Shown here in pieces: positions 25,837-36,395 of a stretch of 64,000 nt of DNA (its first letter is position 1; every line of letters begins with the position of its first letter). The notes below the pieces were generated by a model, which worked only from the letters and a program-made list of their open reading frames with translations, had not been told where the DNA came from and did no database searches. This stretch comes from Halovivax ruber XH-70 (GTDB taxonomy: Archaea; Halobacteriota; Halobacteria; Halobacteriales; Natrialbaceae), in contig NC_019964.1 in NCBI RefSeq assembly GCF_000328525.1, forward strand, positions 682,001-746,000, given 5' to 3'. A program made the translations under genes and the position numbers.

Positions 25837-25884
25837 TCTGGCCCGCGACCAAGCGATAAAGGTCCCACCGGTCTAGTCGGACGT

Positions 25885-26655
25885 ATGGACGACGACGAGG
25901 CCGGACCTGGGACAGATGGGTCCGTGTCGGAGTCTGACGGAACCGCATCGGAAGCCGATGGGACCGAACCGGGGACTGATGGGAACGAGTCTGGAACCGA
26001 CGGTCAGCCCAGCGTCGCGGACGACGGATCGGTGCTCGGCGTCGCCGTCGTTTCGATCGGTGTCGGTCTGACGGGCGAAGAGGCGACCGAGAAATCGGAC
26101 GGGGAGACGGACTCGGAGCAGAACACGGAGACGGACGATGACGTGAACGAGGTGACGGAGAAGGACGTAAACGAGGTGACGGACGAGGAGCCGACCGAAG
26201 CGACGGACGTGCTGGCTGCACTCGCGGCCTCGATCGACGGGATCGAGCACGAGATCGCAATACGGGAACGGGTCGCAGCGGACTTCGATACCGTGCAGGC
26301 GACGGTATCGCGGCTGGCCGACCGCGACGACGTCGACGTCGTCCTCACGGCCGGTGGGGTCGGCATCGAGCCCGACGACGCGACCGTCGGGGCCGTTGGC
26401 CAGTTGCTAGACGCCGAACTGCCCGCGTTCGAGACGCTGTTTACGACCCGAGTCGCCGAGCGTGTCGGCACGGACGTCCTGTGTGTGCGTCCACTCGCCG
26501 GTGTCATCGCGGGCGTTCCGGTCTTCTGTCTCCCCGCCGACGTGGAAACGGCGACGTTCGCCATGTCGGAGCTCGTCGTTCCCCAGCTACCACGTGTGGT
26601 TTCGCTTGCGAGTCTACCAGCTGCGGGGCCCGACGACGAGGCGGAACACACGTAG
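25885..26655 (+). CDS. MoaB/Mog-like molybdopterin-binding domain protein with acidic insert
   Basis: 256 aa. The C-terminal part matches the MoaB/Mog fold: DVVLTAGGVGIEPDDATV (where active proteins have a Thr-Gly-Gly-Thr-Gly motif and an Asp) and ELPAFETLFTTR, then a GIPVFCLP-type strand (AGVPVFCLPADV). Residues 1-50 and ~70-115 are low-complexity, acidic and repetitive (the DVNEVT motif occurs twice). The insert splits the first strand VAVVSIGVGLTG from the rest of the domain. It may act in molybdenum cofactor synthesis or have lost activity. Confidence 0.75.
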   Translation: MDDDEAGPGTDGSVSESDGTASEADGTEPGTDGNESGTDGQPSVADDGSVLGVAVVSIGVGLTGEEATEKSDGETDSEQNTETDDDVNEVTEKDVNEVTDEEPTEATDVLAALAASIDGIEHEIAIRERVAADFDTVQATVSRLADRDDVDVVLTAGGVGIEPDDATVGAVGQLLDAELPAFETLFTTRVAERVGTDVLCVRPLAGVIAGVPVFCLPADVETATFAMSELVVPQLPRVVSLASLPAAGPDDEAEHT

Positions 26656-26681
26656 TCTCGGCCGGTGACCGTTCGAGACGA

Positions 26682-27464
26682 ATGCCATCCGACACGACCG
26701 ATTCGGCGGCCGACGATGGTGACGAGCCCTCGGAGCTGCCGGATGCCGTCGACGGGGAACGGGCACCGGCGAAAGACGCCATCCGCGAGTACGTCTGGGA
26801 CGACCTCGAGGCCGAGGGAGTGGCGCGCTTTCCGTTTCCGCCTCACGGCCGGATCCCGAACGTCGCCGGCGCGTCGGAGGCGGCGGCGCGACTGGCCGAC
26901 CAGCCGGAGTGGCGAGACGCGGCGACGATCAAGGCCAATCCCGACGCGCCGCAATTACCCGTCCGTAGGCAGGCCCTACGGGACGGGAAACGCCTCCTCG
27001 TGGCCGTCCCGCGGCTGCGATCCGACGCGCCGTTCCTCGAACTCGATCCGGCGGTAATCGACGACTACGATGCAGCGACGACCGTTTCGGGTATCTCCGG
27101 GTACGGAACCCCGGTAACGATAGACTCGCTCCCCGAGATCGACCTCATCGTCTCCGGCAGCGTCGCCGTCACGACGGCCGGCGACCGGATCGGCAAGGGC
27201 GAGGGCTACAGCGATCTCGAGTACGCCATCCTCGCCGAACACGACTGCGTCGACGCCGACACGCCCGTCGCGACCACCGTCCACGAGCGGCAACTGGTCG
27301 ACGCGATCGACGCAGCTCCCCACGACGTCGGTCTCTCCCTGCTCGTCACCCCGGACCGGACCGTTCGACCGGAGACGGTCTCCCGTCCCGACGGCCTCGA
27401 CTGGGATCGCCTCCCCGCCAACCGGATCGAGGAGATTCCCGTTCTCTCGCAACTACAGCCGTGA
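26682..27464 (+). CDS. 5-formyltetrahydrofolate cyclo-ligase family protein
   Basis: 260 aa. The family marks are DAIREYVWDDLE near residue 30 and the nucleotide loop GKGEGYSDLEYAIL, and the strand VATTVHERQLVD. The enzyme converts 5-formyl-THF to methenyl-THF with ATP. It begins 26 bp after the MoaB-like gene on the same strand. An archaeal variant rather than the classic bacterial form; the exact substrate in haloarchaea is not certain. Confidence 0.85.
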   Translation: MPSDTTDSAADDGDEPSELPDAVDGERAPAKDAIREYVWDDLEAEGVARFPFPPHGRIPNVAGASEAAARLADQPEWRDAATIKANPDAPQLPVRRQALRDGKRLLVAVPRLRSDAPFLELDPAVIDDYDAATTVSGISGYGTPVTIDSLPEIDLIVSGSVAVTTAGDRIGKGEGYSDLEYAILAEHDCVDADTPVATTVHERQLVDAIDAAPHDVGLSLLVTPDRTVRPETVSRPDGLDWDRLPANRIEEIPVLSQLQP

Positions 27465-27801
27465 CGGCCCGACTCAGAGGTGACTCTGTACAACGTGGCG
27501 GGTTCCTATGAAAAACGAGTCCGGAGCCGGGAGGTGCTAGGCCCGGCCCGGACGACGTGGCACTGCTGAACGGTGCTGTGGTGGATGCTGGAAGCCACGG
27601 GTATCGAACGTGGATATTCGTTGTCGGTGCCCGCTGCCTCCACTCGGTTCGTTGGTCGGCGCCCCCTTCAAGGGGACCGACCGTCCAGCGCGATTGCGGA
27701 TACTCAACCGGGATTGAACTGGATTTAATTCGGTTAAATCGGCCCCCTCGCCGGGGAGAACGGTCGATTACTGTGGTCGGTGTCGAACGGGGGCGGACCG
27801 G
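27465..27801. other. Structured intergenic region between convergent genes
   Basis: Three strong hairpins are visible: TCCGGAGCCGGG with CCCGGCCCGGA (about 27510-27555), GTGGC with GCCAC (about 27557-27598) and GGTCGG-CGC-CCCC with GGGG-A-CCGACC (27654-27682), followed by an AT-rich TTTAATTCGGTTAAAT stretch. A structured RNA gene with its own promoter is possible (CCTATGAAAAAC lies before the first hairpin). I could not match SRP RNA, RNase P RNA or a tRNA. Confidence 0.4.
27654..27682. terminator. Strong GC hairpin near the ends of two convergent genes
   Basis: GGTCGG(CGC)CCCC-TTCAA-GGGG(A)CCGACC forms a two-part stem of 10 bp. It lies about 120-190 bp past the stops of the convergent genes and may stop transcription or belong to a structured RNA. 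Archaeal termination mainly uses U-tracts, so this is a weak call. Confidence 0.3.
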
Positions 27802-28152
27802 TCAGTCGTCGGTCGTCGTCAGTTCGTCGGCGACGATCGTGGCGTCCAGCAGCTGCGGATCGACGGCCAGATCGAGCTGGCCGCTGACGAACTCGGGAAG
27901 CGAATCGCGTGTGTAGCCGACGATCCGAATCTCGTCGGTCAGGTCGCGAACGATTGGTACGGCGGTCGCGTCGGCGGCATCCGTGAGGACGAACAGCGAC
28001 GCCTCGTGCACGCCGGCCGACTCGAGCGCCGGCCGGGTCGAGACGTCGTCGATCCGTCGCACCGACTGCCCTTCGGCTTCCAGTGCGGTGGCAATGTCGT
28101 CCTCGTCGGGGCCGGAAACGATTGCGACCGGCGCCTCGCGGTCTGCGCTCAT
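27802..28152 (-). CDS. Small TrkA-N-like Rossmann protein next to guaA
   Basis: 116 aa with an alternating strand-helix pattern ([20 protein letters not shown], then [21 protein letters not shown], then [14 protein letters not shown]) like the NAD-binding half of TrkA-type domains but without the full Gly-x-Gly-x2-Gly motif. Its start overlaps the guaA stop by ATGA, and I recall the same arrangement in other haloarchaea, so a link to purine nucleotide sensing is plausible but not shown. Confidence 0.75.
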   Translation of the reverse strand: MSADREAPVAIVSGPDEDDIATALEAEGQSVRRIDDVSTRPALESAGVHEASLFVLTDAADATAVPIVRDLTDEIRIVGYTRDSLPEFVSGQLDLAVDPQLLDATIVADELTTTDD

Positions 28153-29065
28153 TCGTACTCGATCGTCGCCGGTGGTTTGTGCGTGACGTCGTAGACGACG
28201 CGGGCGACGTTCTCGTTCGCGCCGGTGATTCGTGACTGGATGCGCTGGAGTGTCTCCCAGTCGATCTCCTGGGCGCGGGCGGTCATGCCGTCGCGAGAGT
28301 CGACCGATCGAACCGAGACGACCCAGCCGTGGACGCGGTTGTCTCCCTTTACGCCGGTCGCCTTGCCGATGACGGCGGCCAGGGCCTGCCAGGGGTCGTA
28401 CTCCTCGAGTTCGTCCTCGACGACGTGACAGGCCTCGCGGGCCACGTCGAGTTTCTCTTCGGTGACCTCGCCGATCACCCGGACGGCGAGTCCGGGCCCG
28501 GGGAACGGCATCCGCTCGGCGACGAGTTCGTCGAGATCGAGGTGGCGAGCCACCTCACGCACCTCGTCCTTGTAGAGGTCGCGCACCGGTTCGACGATGC
28601 CGTCGAAGTCGACGACGTCCGGGAGACCGCCGACGTTGTGGTGGGACTTGATTCCACCCTCGCTCTCGATGCGGTCGGGGTAGATCGTCCCCTGGACGAG
28701 GTAGTCTGCGTCGGCCGATTTCGCCTCGCGCTCGAACTCGCGGATGAACTGCTCGCCGATCACGGCTCGCTTTGCCTCGGGGTCGGTGACGCCGGACAGT
28801 TTCGAGAGGAAGCGGTCTTTGGCGTCGACGATCCGGAGGCTCTCCATGTAGTCGAAGGTCTCGCGGATCTGGTCGGTCTCGCCCTTGCGCATCAGGCCGG
28901 TGTCGACGTAGACGGGCGTGAGCTGTTCGCCGACGGCCTCGTAGGCGAGCGCCGCGGCGACCGAGGAGTCGACGCCGCCAGAGAGGGCGATGACGGCGTT
29001 CGCGTCGCCGATCTCGTCGCCGATCTCGTCGATCGCCTCCGGAACGAAGGAGTCGACGTCGACCA

Positions 29066-29066
<1 letters not shown>
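28149..29066 (-). CDS. guaAB: GMP synthase, ATP-pyrophosphatase subunit
   Basis: 305 aa. It adenylates XMP and uses ammonia to form GMP. The PP-loop [15 protein letters not shown] is near residue 30, with the GMP-synthase dimer and binding blocks [32 protein letters not shown] and the C-terminal KPPATIEYE. As usual in archaea it lacks the fused glutaminase, which must be encoded elsewhere. Its start overlaps the pyrG stop (ATGA). Confidence 0.96.
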
Positions 29067-30883
<1,817 letters not shown>

Positions 30884-30972
30884 CTATGCGTCGACCCGGC
30901 GCTCCACCGGCTCGTCGAACGCCAGCCCCACCGCTTCGTGCGGTTCGTCGTGGCGAATGAAACAGTCGCCCG

Positions 30973-31248
30973 TCAGTGCTCCACGTACCGTTCGACCCAC
31001 TCCTGGCGATGCTCGAGTTCACGTTTTCCTTTCGGTGTCAACGCGTAGTAGTTCGTCCGTCGGTCTAACTGTCCCTTCTCGACGAGGTCCTCTTCCACGA
31101 GGGCGTCCAAGTTCGGGTACAGTCGGCCGTGAGTGACTGGCTGTTCGACGTAGTCGTTGATGTCGTCCAGGATGTCCTGCCCGGACGGTCGGTCCATCCC
31201 CGTAATGACGTACAGGAGGTCTCGCTGGAAGCCGGTGAGCTGATCCAT
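30973..31248 (-). CDS. PadR-family transcriptional regulator
   Basis: 91 aa, the short single-domain PadR type: LTGFQRDLLYVITGMDRPSGQ, then HGRLYPNLDALVEEDLVEKG as the recognition helix and NYYALTPKGKRELE as the wing. Such proteins usually repress a nearby gene, often an exporter; here the divergent neighbour is a Nudix hydrolase at 31455. Confidence 0.92.
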   Translation of the reverse strand: MDQLTGFQRDLLYVITGMDRPSGQDILDDINDYVEQPVTHGRLYPNLDALVEEDLVEKGQLDRRTNYYALTPKGKRELEHRQEWVERYVEH

Positions 31249-31454
31249 GGTTCCCTCTGAGAGTGACTGTATCGGAATCTGGGGCTTTGTTATGTGACTG
31301 GTACGTCCTGATAACGGGTCCGAACCGGCTACGTCGCCGGGTTTCCCGTTCTCGGCGGCCGTCGGCGTCGTTCGACGGCGAATCGGCCGTCGGTCGCGAC
31401 CGACCGTCCCCGCCGGACGCGGCGCTTTTGTGGGGGCCTATCGTACCGCCTGCC

Positions 31455-32009
31455 ATGCCCGAGCCGCCGCGTCGGTGGGAAACTCGCGACGAATCGGTAG
31501 CGTACTCCTGTCCCGGCTTCGACGTGATTACGCAGACCGTTCGCCTGCCCGACGGCACCGAAACCGACTTCGACTACCTCTCGGAGCCGCCCAGTGTGGC
31601 GATTTTGCCGTTCACTCCCGACGGCGCCGTGGTGACGACCCAGGAGTGGCGCCAGGCCGTCGAGCGGTGGGTCACCGGCGTGCCGGTCGGTGGCGTCGAA
31701 TCGAGCGACGCCGATCTGTCTGCGGCCGCCCACCGCGAACTCGCCGAGGAGACCGGGTACGAGGCCGAGACGATCGACCCGCTCTGTACCGTCGAACCGG
31801 CGAACGGCCTCGCCGACAGCCTCCTGCACCTGTTCGTCGCCCGGGACTGTCGACAGACCGGCGACCAGTCCCTCGATCACGACGAGACGATCCGCGTCCG
31901 TGAGCGCCCGTACGACGACCTCAAACGGGCCGTCCTCGACGGCGAGATTCGCGACGGGCGCCCGGTTCTCGCCGTTTCGTACTACGAACTGGCGGGGCCT
32001 GCAGACTGA
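31455..32009 (+). CDS. Nudix hydrolase, ADP-ribose pyrophosphatase-like
   Basis: 184 aa. The fold begins VITQTVRLPDGTETDFDYL and continues to PSVAILPF and QEWRQAVERWVTGVPVGGVE as in ADP-ribose pyrophosphatases. The Nudix box is GVESSDADLSAAAHRELAEE followed by TGY: the metal-binding REL-AEE core is intact but the first box Glu (after G-x5) is Ala. It probably cleaves ADP-ribose or a related nucleoside diphosphate-linked compound. Start ATG at 31455. Confidence 0.88.
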   Translation: MPEPPRRWETRDESVAYSCPGFDVITQTVRLPDGTETDFDYLSEPPSVAILPFTPDGAVVTTQEWRQAVERWVTGVPVGGVESSDADLSAAAHRELAEETGYEAETIDPLCTVEPANGLADSLLHLFVARDCRQTGDQSLDHDETIRVRERPYDDLKRAVLDGEIRDGRPVLAVSYYELAGPAD

Positions 32010-32081
32010 CGCCCGTCGTGGGGCTGGTTTCCCGGCCGCCGGAACGCAACGTTTACCGACGCGGCCACGAAGCCCAACGCG

Positions 32082-33554
32082 ATGGGTGAGCGCTTCGAAC
32101 TTCAGACTGCGGACGCCGCCGGCCGGATCGGCGAACTCACGGTACCCCGGGCCGGGGTCACGGTCGAGACGCCGACGCTGTTGCCGGTGATCAACCCGCA
32201 CCTGGACACGATCGCGCCGCGTCGGCTCGCCGACGAGTTCGGTGCCGAGGCGCTCATCACGAACGCCTACATCTTCCACGGCTCCGAGGACTACCGCGAG
32301 CGCGCGTTAGACGAGGGGCTCCACGACCTGCTCGACTTCCCGGGGGCGATCATGACCGACTCCGGCTCGTTCCAGCTGGCGGAGTACGGTGAGATCGACG
32401 TCACTACCGAGGAGATCCTCGACTTCCAGTTCGACATCGGCTCGGACATCGCGACGCCGGTCGACATCCCGACCGAGCCCGGCGTCTCCCGCGAGACGGC
32501 CGAAACCGAACTCGAGACCACGCAGGAGCGCCTCGAACTCGCGGCCTCGATCGACACCGGCGACATGCTCGTCTCCGCCCCGGTTCAGGGGTCGACCCAC
32601 CCCGACCTCCGGGAGCGGGCGGGCGCACACGCCGCCGAAACCGGCCTCGACGTCTTCCCGATCGGTGCGGTCGTCCCGTTGCTGAACGAGTACCGCTACG
32701 CCGACGTCGTCGACGCGGTCGCGGCGGCGAAACGCGGCCTCGGCCCCGCCGCGCCGGTCCACCTCTTCGGCGCCGGCCATCCGATGATGTTCGCCCTCGC
32801 CGCGGCGCTCGGTTGCGACCTGTTCGATTCGGCGGCCTACGCGATCTACGCGCGCGACGACCGCTACCTCACCGTCCGCGGCACCCGCCATCTCGACGAT
32901 CTCGACCACCTGCCCTGTTCCTGTCCGATCTGCGTCGATCACGGCGCCGCGGGCCTGCGTGATCTGCCAGACGACCGCCGCGAGACGGCGCTCGCGGCGC
33001 ACAACCTCCACGTCAGCTTCGCCGAGATCAGACGCATCAAGGCGGCGATCCGCGAGGGGTCGCTGCTCGAACTCGTCGACGAGCGCGCCCGCAGCCACCC
33101 GGCCATGCTCGACGGCTACCGTGCCCTGTTAGACCACGCCGATCAGCTCGAACGCGAGGATCCGTCCTCGAAGGGCACGTTCTTCGCCACCTCCGCCGAG
33201 AGCGCTCGCCGGCCGGAGGTCGTCCGTCACCACGACCGGCTCGATCGGCTGTCGGTCCCGGACGCACTGTTCCTCACGGAGGGCCCCGATCCGCCGTCGG
33301 ACGAGTACGACGACGTCTGGCGCGTCGTCCCGCCGTTCGGCCCGGTACCGAGTGCGCTCTCGCGGACCTATCCGCTCACCGCGGAGGTACCGACGCGACC
33401 CGATCGCGCGGCGCTCGAAGCGGCAGCGAGGGGCGTCTCTCGACTCGTCTGTGCCCACCCAGAGACGACGTTCGGCCTCGCCCACCGTGGTTGGCCGCCG
33501 GCGATCCTCGAATCGCTGCCCGACGAACTGGCCCTGTTCGACGGCGAGTCTTGA
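32082..33554 (+). CDS. tgtA: tRNA-guanine(15) transglycosylase, archaeosine pathway
   Basis: 490 aa. It swaps guanine 15 of tRNA for preQ0, the first tRNA step in archaeosine synthesis. The catalytic segment MTDSGSFQL has the first Asp, and the second is in PVDIPTEPG; the zinc site CSCPICVDH follows. The C-terminal ~120 residues are the archaeal extension. The stop codon TGA (33552-33554) lies inside the first bases of the IS element right end (TTGAC at 33551), so the insertion probably set the C-terminus; the native end may have been longer. Confidence 0.95.
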   Translation: MGERFELQTADAAGRIGELTVPRAGVTVETPTLLPVINPHLDTIAPRRLADEFGAEALITNAYIFHGSEDYRERALDEGLHDLLDFPGAIMTDSGSFQLAEYGEIDVTTEEILDFQFDIGSDIATPVDIPTEPGVSRETAETELETTQERLELAASIDTGDMLVSAPVQGSTHPDLRERAGAHAAETGLDVFPIGAVVPLLNEYRYADVVDAVAAAKRGLGPAAPVHLFGAGHPMMFALAAALGCDLFDSAAYAIYARDDRYLTVRGTRHLDDLDHLPCSCPICVDHGAAGLRDLPDDRRETALAAHNLHVSFAEIRRIKAAIREGSLLELVDERARSHPAMLDGYRALLDHADQLEREDPSSKGTFFATSAESARRPEVVRHHDRLDRLSVPDALFLTEGPDPPSDEYDDVWRVVPPFGPVPSALSRTYPLTAEVPTRPDRAALEAAARGVSRLVCAHPETTFGLAHRGWPPAILESLPDELALFDGES

Positions 33555-33700
33555 CATCCTCCCCGCGCTGAAGCGCGAGGATTCCTCTCGTGGGAGTCTC
33601 AGTCGTCTGAGTCCCCGAGAGCGATATTCCCACCGTGAACAGTGGTACTCTGGTTTGTGTACGCCTCGTTGGCTGTTGTCTCCACGAGGGAGGGCGGGCT
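33551..33700 (-). ncRNA. Candidate omega RNA (reRNA) of the TnpB element
   Basis: In TnpB elements the guide RNA comes from the tnpB 3' end through the right end, and the guide is the flanking DNA. Here the right end finishes ...GATGTCAA on the minus strand with the hairpin at 33556-33582. The following would-be guide (33531-33550) is antisense to the last codons of tgtA. The 5' limit near 33700 is a guess; no RNA data are available. Confidence 0.35.
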
Positions 33701-34939
33701 GTGGTGTTCCCGCCAATCGTGATTGTTCCACTTGAGGTACACGGGCCGTGCCATCGACCCGACTGCAGTGGTCTGCCGTCTCAAGAACGATTTGGACGCT
33801 ACCAAATCAGCGTGCCCCTCGAACCCACACGGACACGTCAGCGTATCCTCATGACGAACCGTGTCATCACGTTCACCGCATTCAGGACATTCCTGACTCG
33901 TCCACACCTCGGATTCCTCCTCAACCGTGATACCATATTCTTCGCACACGCATTCGAGGCGGTTGATGAACCGTCGATACGCCCAGAAGTTATGCGTCTT
34001 CTCGTTCACACGAGCCGACCAATGCGTCGATAAGACACCTTTGATATCACCTACGTACAGCGTGGAGACACCCTCGTCGTAGAGTCGCTCCACGAGGTCT
34101 CGGACAAGGCTGTCCTGCGCGTGGTTTCGACGACTCGTGCGCTTACGGTACAAACAGTCGATACGCTTACTGGTCTTCCGTTGGCCTTCGAGGCGTGATT
34201 GCAGTTCTGCGATTCGGTGCGTCGTTTCGCGGAACCGCTCGAATTGCCCGCGCCCTTTGTATAGGTATTGAGACCCTGTCGAAACCGTGCAGGCGACGAG
34301 GTTGTTCGCACCTACGTCCAGAGCGGCTTCGTGGGAAGCCAGTGGTGAATCCAGTTGAGAATCATCAACAGTGACTGGTTGAAAAGCCCTGAATGTATCT
34401 GCGAGTTCGTCGTACACGAGTTCTAATCGGCCCTGCTCGCCGCTCCACTTCGGGTCACCCGACACCTCAACACGGAGACGCTGATTCCGGTTCAAGCCGA
34501 GTTCGTCTTTGAGTTCGGAGCCAATCGGGACTTCGAGTCGGGACCGTTCCCCGAGTTCGATGGTGTACTGGTCGTTGCGGACGTACGTGCGAAGTACCCG
34601 TCCGTCGTCTTCGTTGCCCCAGTATCCTGGTGGGCTGGGTTTCTCATCGAGTTTCCCAGCGTGGTACTTCTCGTTGAGGCTGAGGAACGACCGCCACGAT
34701 TCCGAGTTCTTGCGGATGATTTGCTGGGCGACGGAGCTGCTGAGGGCGGCTTTGTATTTGCCTCCGAGTGCGCCTGTCTCAGCGTCCCAGACGCTCTCAT
34801 TGCTGCCTGAGAGGAAGGCTTGGCGGCGAGCGTAGTTGGTCTCGTTCCAGAGACTGGCAGAAGCGTCCAACCAGCGTTTGAACACCTCACGCTCTTCCGT
34901 GAAGCGGGGGCGAACGTTGAACTGGTTGGCTCGCTTCAT
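33599..34939 (-). CDS. tnpB: TnpB-family protein, RuvC nuclease likely inactive
   Basis: 446 aa. It has an N-terminal helical WED/REC-like part, then a RuvC domain. The first acidic site is in ALDVGANN and the last in [10 protein letters not shown], and the zinc ribbon is CPECG and CPCG. The middle site, where active TnpB has Glu-Asp-Leu, reads YVGDIKG, so the catalytic Glu is replaced by Gly. I recall this form in a broad haloarchaeal group. It may bind a guide RNA made from its own 3' end without cutting DNA. It is read opposite to tgtA. Confidence 0.92.
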   Translation of the reverse strand: MKRANQFNVRPRFTEEREVFKRWLDASASLWNETNYARRQAFLSGSNESVWDAETGALGGKYKAALSSSVAQQIIRKNSESWRSFLSLNEKYHAGKLDEKPSPPGYWGNEDDGRVLRTYVRNDQYTIELGERSRLEVPIGSELKDELGLNRNQRLRVEVSGDPKWSGEQGRLELVYDELADTFRAFQPVTVDDSQLDSPLASHEAALDVGANNLVACTVSTGSQYLYKGRGQFERFRETTHRIAELQSRLEGQRKTSKRIDCLYRKRTSRRNHAQDSLVRDLVERLYDEGVSTLYVGDIKGVLSTHWSARVNEKTHNFWAYRRFINRLECVCEEYGITVEEESEVWTSQECPECGERDDTVRHEDTLTCPCGFEGHADLVASKSFLRRQTTAVGSMARPVYLKWNNHDWREHHSPPSLVETTANEAYTNQSTTVHGGNIALGDSDD

Positions 34940-35195
34940 CCTCGATTTATTTCAATTGGGTGCTTGTAAAACTATGGGTTTTCGTTGGAGACTCGGGCTT
35001 TCTATCGAACGTGGATTGTTCAATCGTTGTCGGATTCATCCTCGCCCTAAAGGGCGAGGCTTTCTCCTCGCACTTCCGTAATCTCCGTCCAAGGGGTTGC
35101 TACACGACCCGCCGATGGTAACGCCGTAACTCCTCACGTCGCGACTCCACTCGAAGTGGAAACACCGAAGAGGGAGCGCTCGATTTCTCGGAACG

Positions 35196-35624
35196 ATGGA
35201 CGAAGGGGTCGCAACGGTTCGCGAGGTCGTCGGGGCCGGTATCGAGGCCGCGCTCGAGAAACCGATGGTAGCCGGTGGCGCGATCGGCGCGGTCGTACTG
35301 GTGATCGTCGGGTTCGTGGCCATCCGCCGCCTTCGACGTTGGTGGCGCGTCCGGCGCGACGTCCGCCGTTCTCGGACGAGTCACGAGCGTGCGCAGGACC
35401 GCGAGCCACCGGTGTCGGTCGGCGATGAGTACACCGTCGGCGTTCAGGAGTTCTCCCACCACCACTCTGGCGAGCGCCACGCGGTCGCGAAAGTCGAGGG
35501 GTTCGTCGTGTTCGTCACGGACGTCCCGTCGGACGTCGATCCGGCGGACACGATTCGCATCTCGATTCTCTCGTTCAATCGTGGGAAGACCTCTGCGACG
35601 GCCGCGTTTCAGGGCCGGGCGTAG
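35196..35624 (+). CDS. Membrane-anchored TRAM-domain protein
   Basis: 142 aa. One membrane span (AIGAVVLVIVGFVAI, residues ~28-45) followed by a basic stretch (RRLRRWWRVRRDVRR) and a C-terminal TRAM fold (VSVGDEYTVGVQEF, then GEGF-like VEGFVVFVTDVP, then DTIRISILSFNRGKTSATA). TRAM domains bind RNA; the anchor would hold it at the membrane. Its partner is unknown. The IS lies just upstream. Confidence 0.82.
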   Translation: MDEGVATVREVVGAGIEAALEKPMVAGGAIGAVVLVIVGFVAIRRLRRWWRVRRDVRRSRTSHERAQDREPPVSVGDEYTVGVQEFSHHHSGERHAVAKVEGFVVFVTDVPSDVDPADTIRISILSFNRGKTSATAAFQGRA

Positions 35625-35823
35625 TGGCCGATGGTGACGGACGATCGGCCACGTGTCGCTGTTGGTCGCCCGTACTCGTCGGACGTGCCGTCACTACCGC
35701 TCACGGTGGCTGTTAAACAGGCATTGATGCGCCCGAGGCGACCGAGACCTCCTCGACAACACTCCCTCACGTCCCGACTACAAAACCCGGTAATTTTTGA
35801 AGGTCCGCTGAATTGGTGGCCCC

Positions 35824-36282
35824 ATGAACCGAGGGTTAGTGGCCGTCAGCGACACGGACCGGCACCGGGAACTGCTCCGATCGGCGGGTGAGTTCGCCGC
35901 CGGCGCGGACGCGGAACTGATTCTGTTCTCGACGCTCAGCTACGACGAGTACGAGGACGGGAAAGACGCGATGAAAGGCTTCGAACAGATCGAAGGGACG
36001 GATTACGGGATCGATACGTTCCGTAACCAGCTCGAACAGCGGATCGAATCGCTGGCGAACCAGGTCCTCGACGATCTCGACGTCGAGTACCGCATCGTCC
36101 CCCGTATCGTCGACGATCGGTCGGAGGCCGACGAGATCTTAGACGCCGCCGAGGAGACCGAGTCGGACCACATCTTCATCGTCGGACAGAAACGGTCGCC
36201 GACTGGCAAAGCACTGTTCGGCGACGTCGCACAGTCGGTGATCCTCGGCTTCGACGGCCGGGTCACCGTCGATCTGGAGTAA
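35824..36282 (+). CDS. Universal stress protein, UspA family
   Basis: 152 aa, single domain. It begins GLVAVSDTDRHRELL and ends with IFIVGQKRSPTGKALFGDVAQSVI, the modified ATP-binding loop typical of Usp proteins. A TATA-like TAATTTTTG lies ~30 nt upstream (35791-35799). It sits between the TRAM gene and arcS without obvious functional ties. Confidence 0.88.
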   Translation: MNRGLVAVSDTDRHRELLRSAGEFAAGADAELILFSTLSYDEYEDGKDAMKGFEQIEGTDYGIDTFRNQLEQRIESLANQVLDDLDVEYRIVPRIVDDRSEADEILDAAEETESDHIFIVGQKRSPTGKALFGDVAQSVILGFDGRVTVDLE

Positions 36283-36395
36283 GTTCGACTCGTCCTCGCC
36301 AGGCGTCTCGTCGTTGCCAGCGTCTCGTCGTCGCCGGCCTTCGATCCACTGTCGGGTTTCGATACTCTCTTTCGCTTCCCGCTCGCAGTAGCGCT

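Larger units (their letters stand above)
33551..35080 (-). mobile_element. IS200/IS605 superfamily element, IS1341-type (TnpB only)
   Basis: The end beside tgtA starts TTGACATCCTCC and has a hairpin at 33556-33582 (ATCCT, CGCGCT, GA loop, AGCGCG, AGGAT). The other end has a 9-bp perfect hairpin at 35040-35059 (CCTCGCCCT, AA, AGGGCGAGG). These subterminal hairpins and the lack of inverted repeats or target duplications fit the IS605 group. No tnpA is present, so it needs help in trans to move. The left end boundary near 35080, next to a TTAC on the minus strand, is an estimate. Confidence 0.85.

Noticed and set aside
27480-27760. SRP RNA, RNase P RNA or tRNA
   Set aside because: I could not find the UGUAA Alu-loop motif, the RNase P conserved boxes or a T-loop GTTCRA in the right place.
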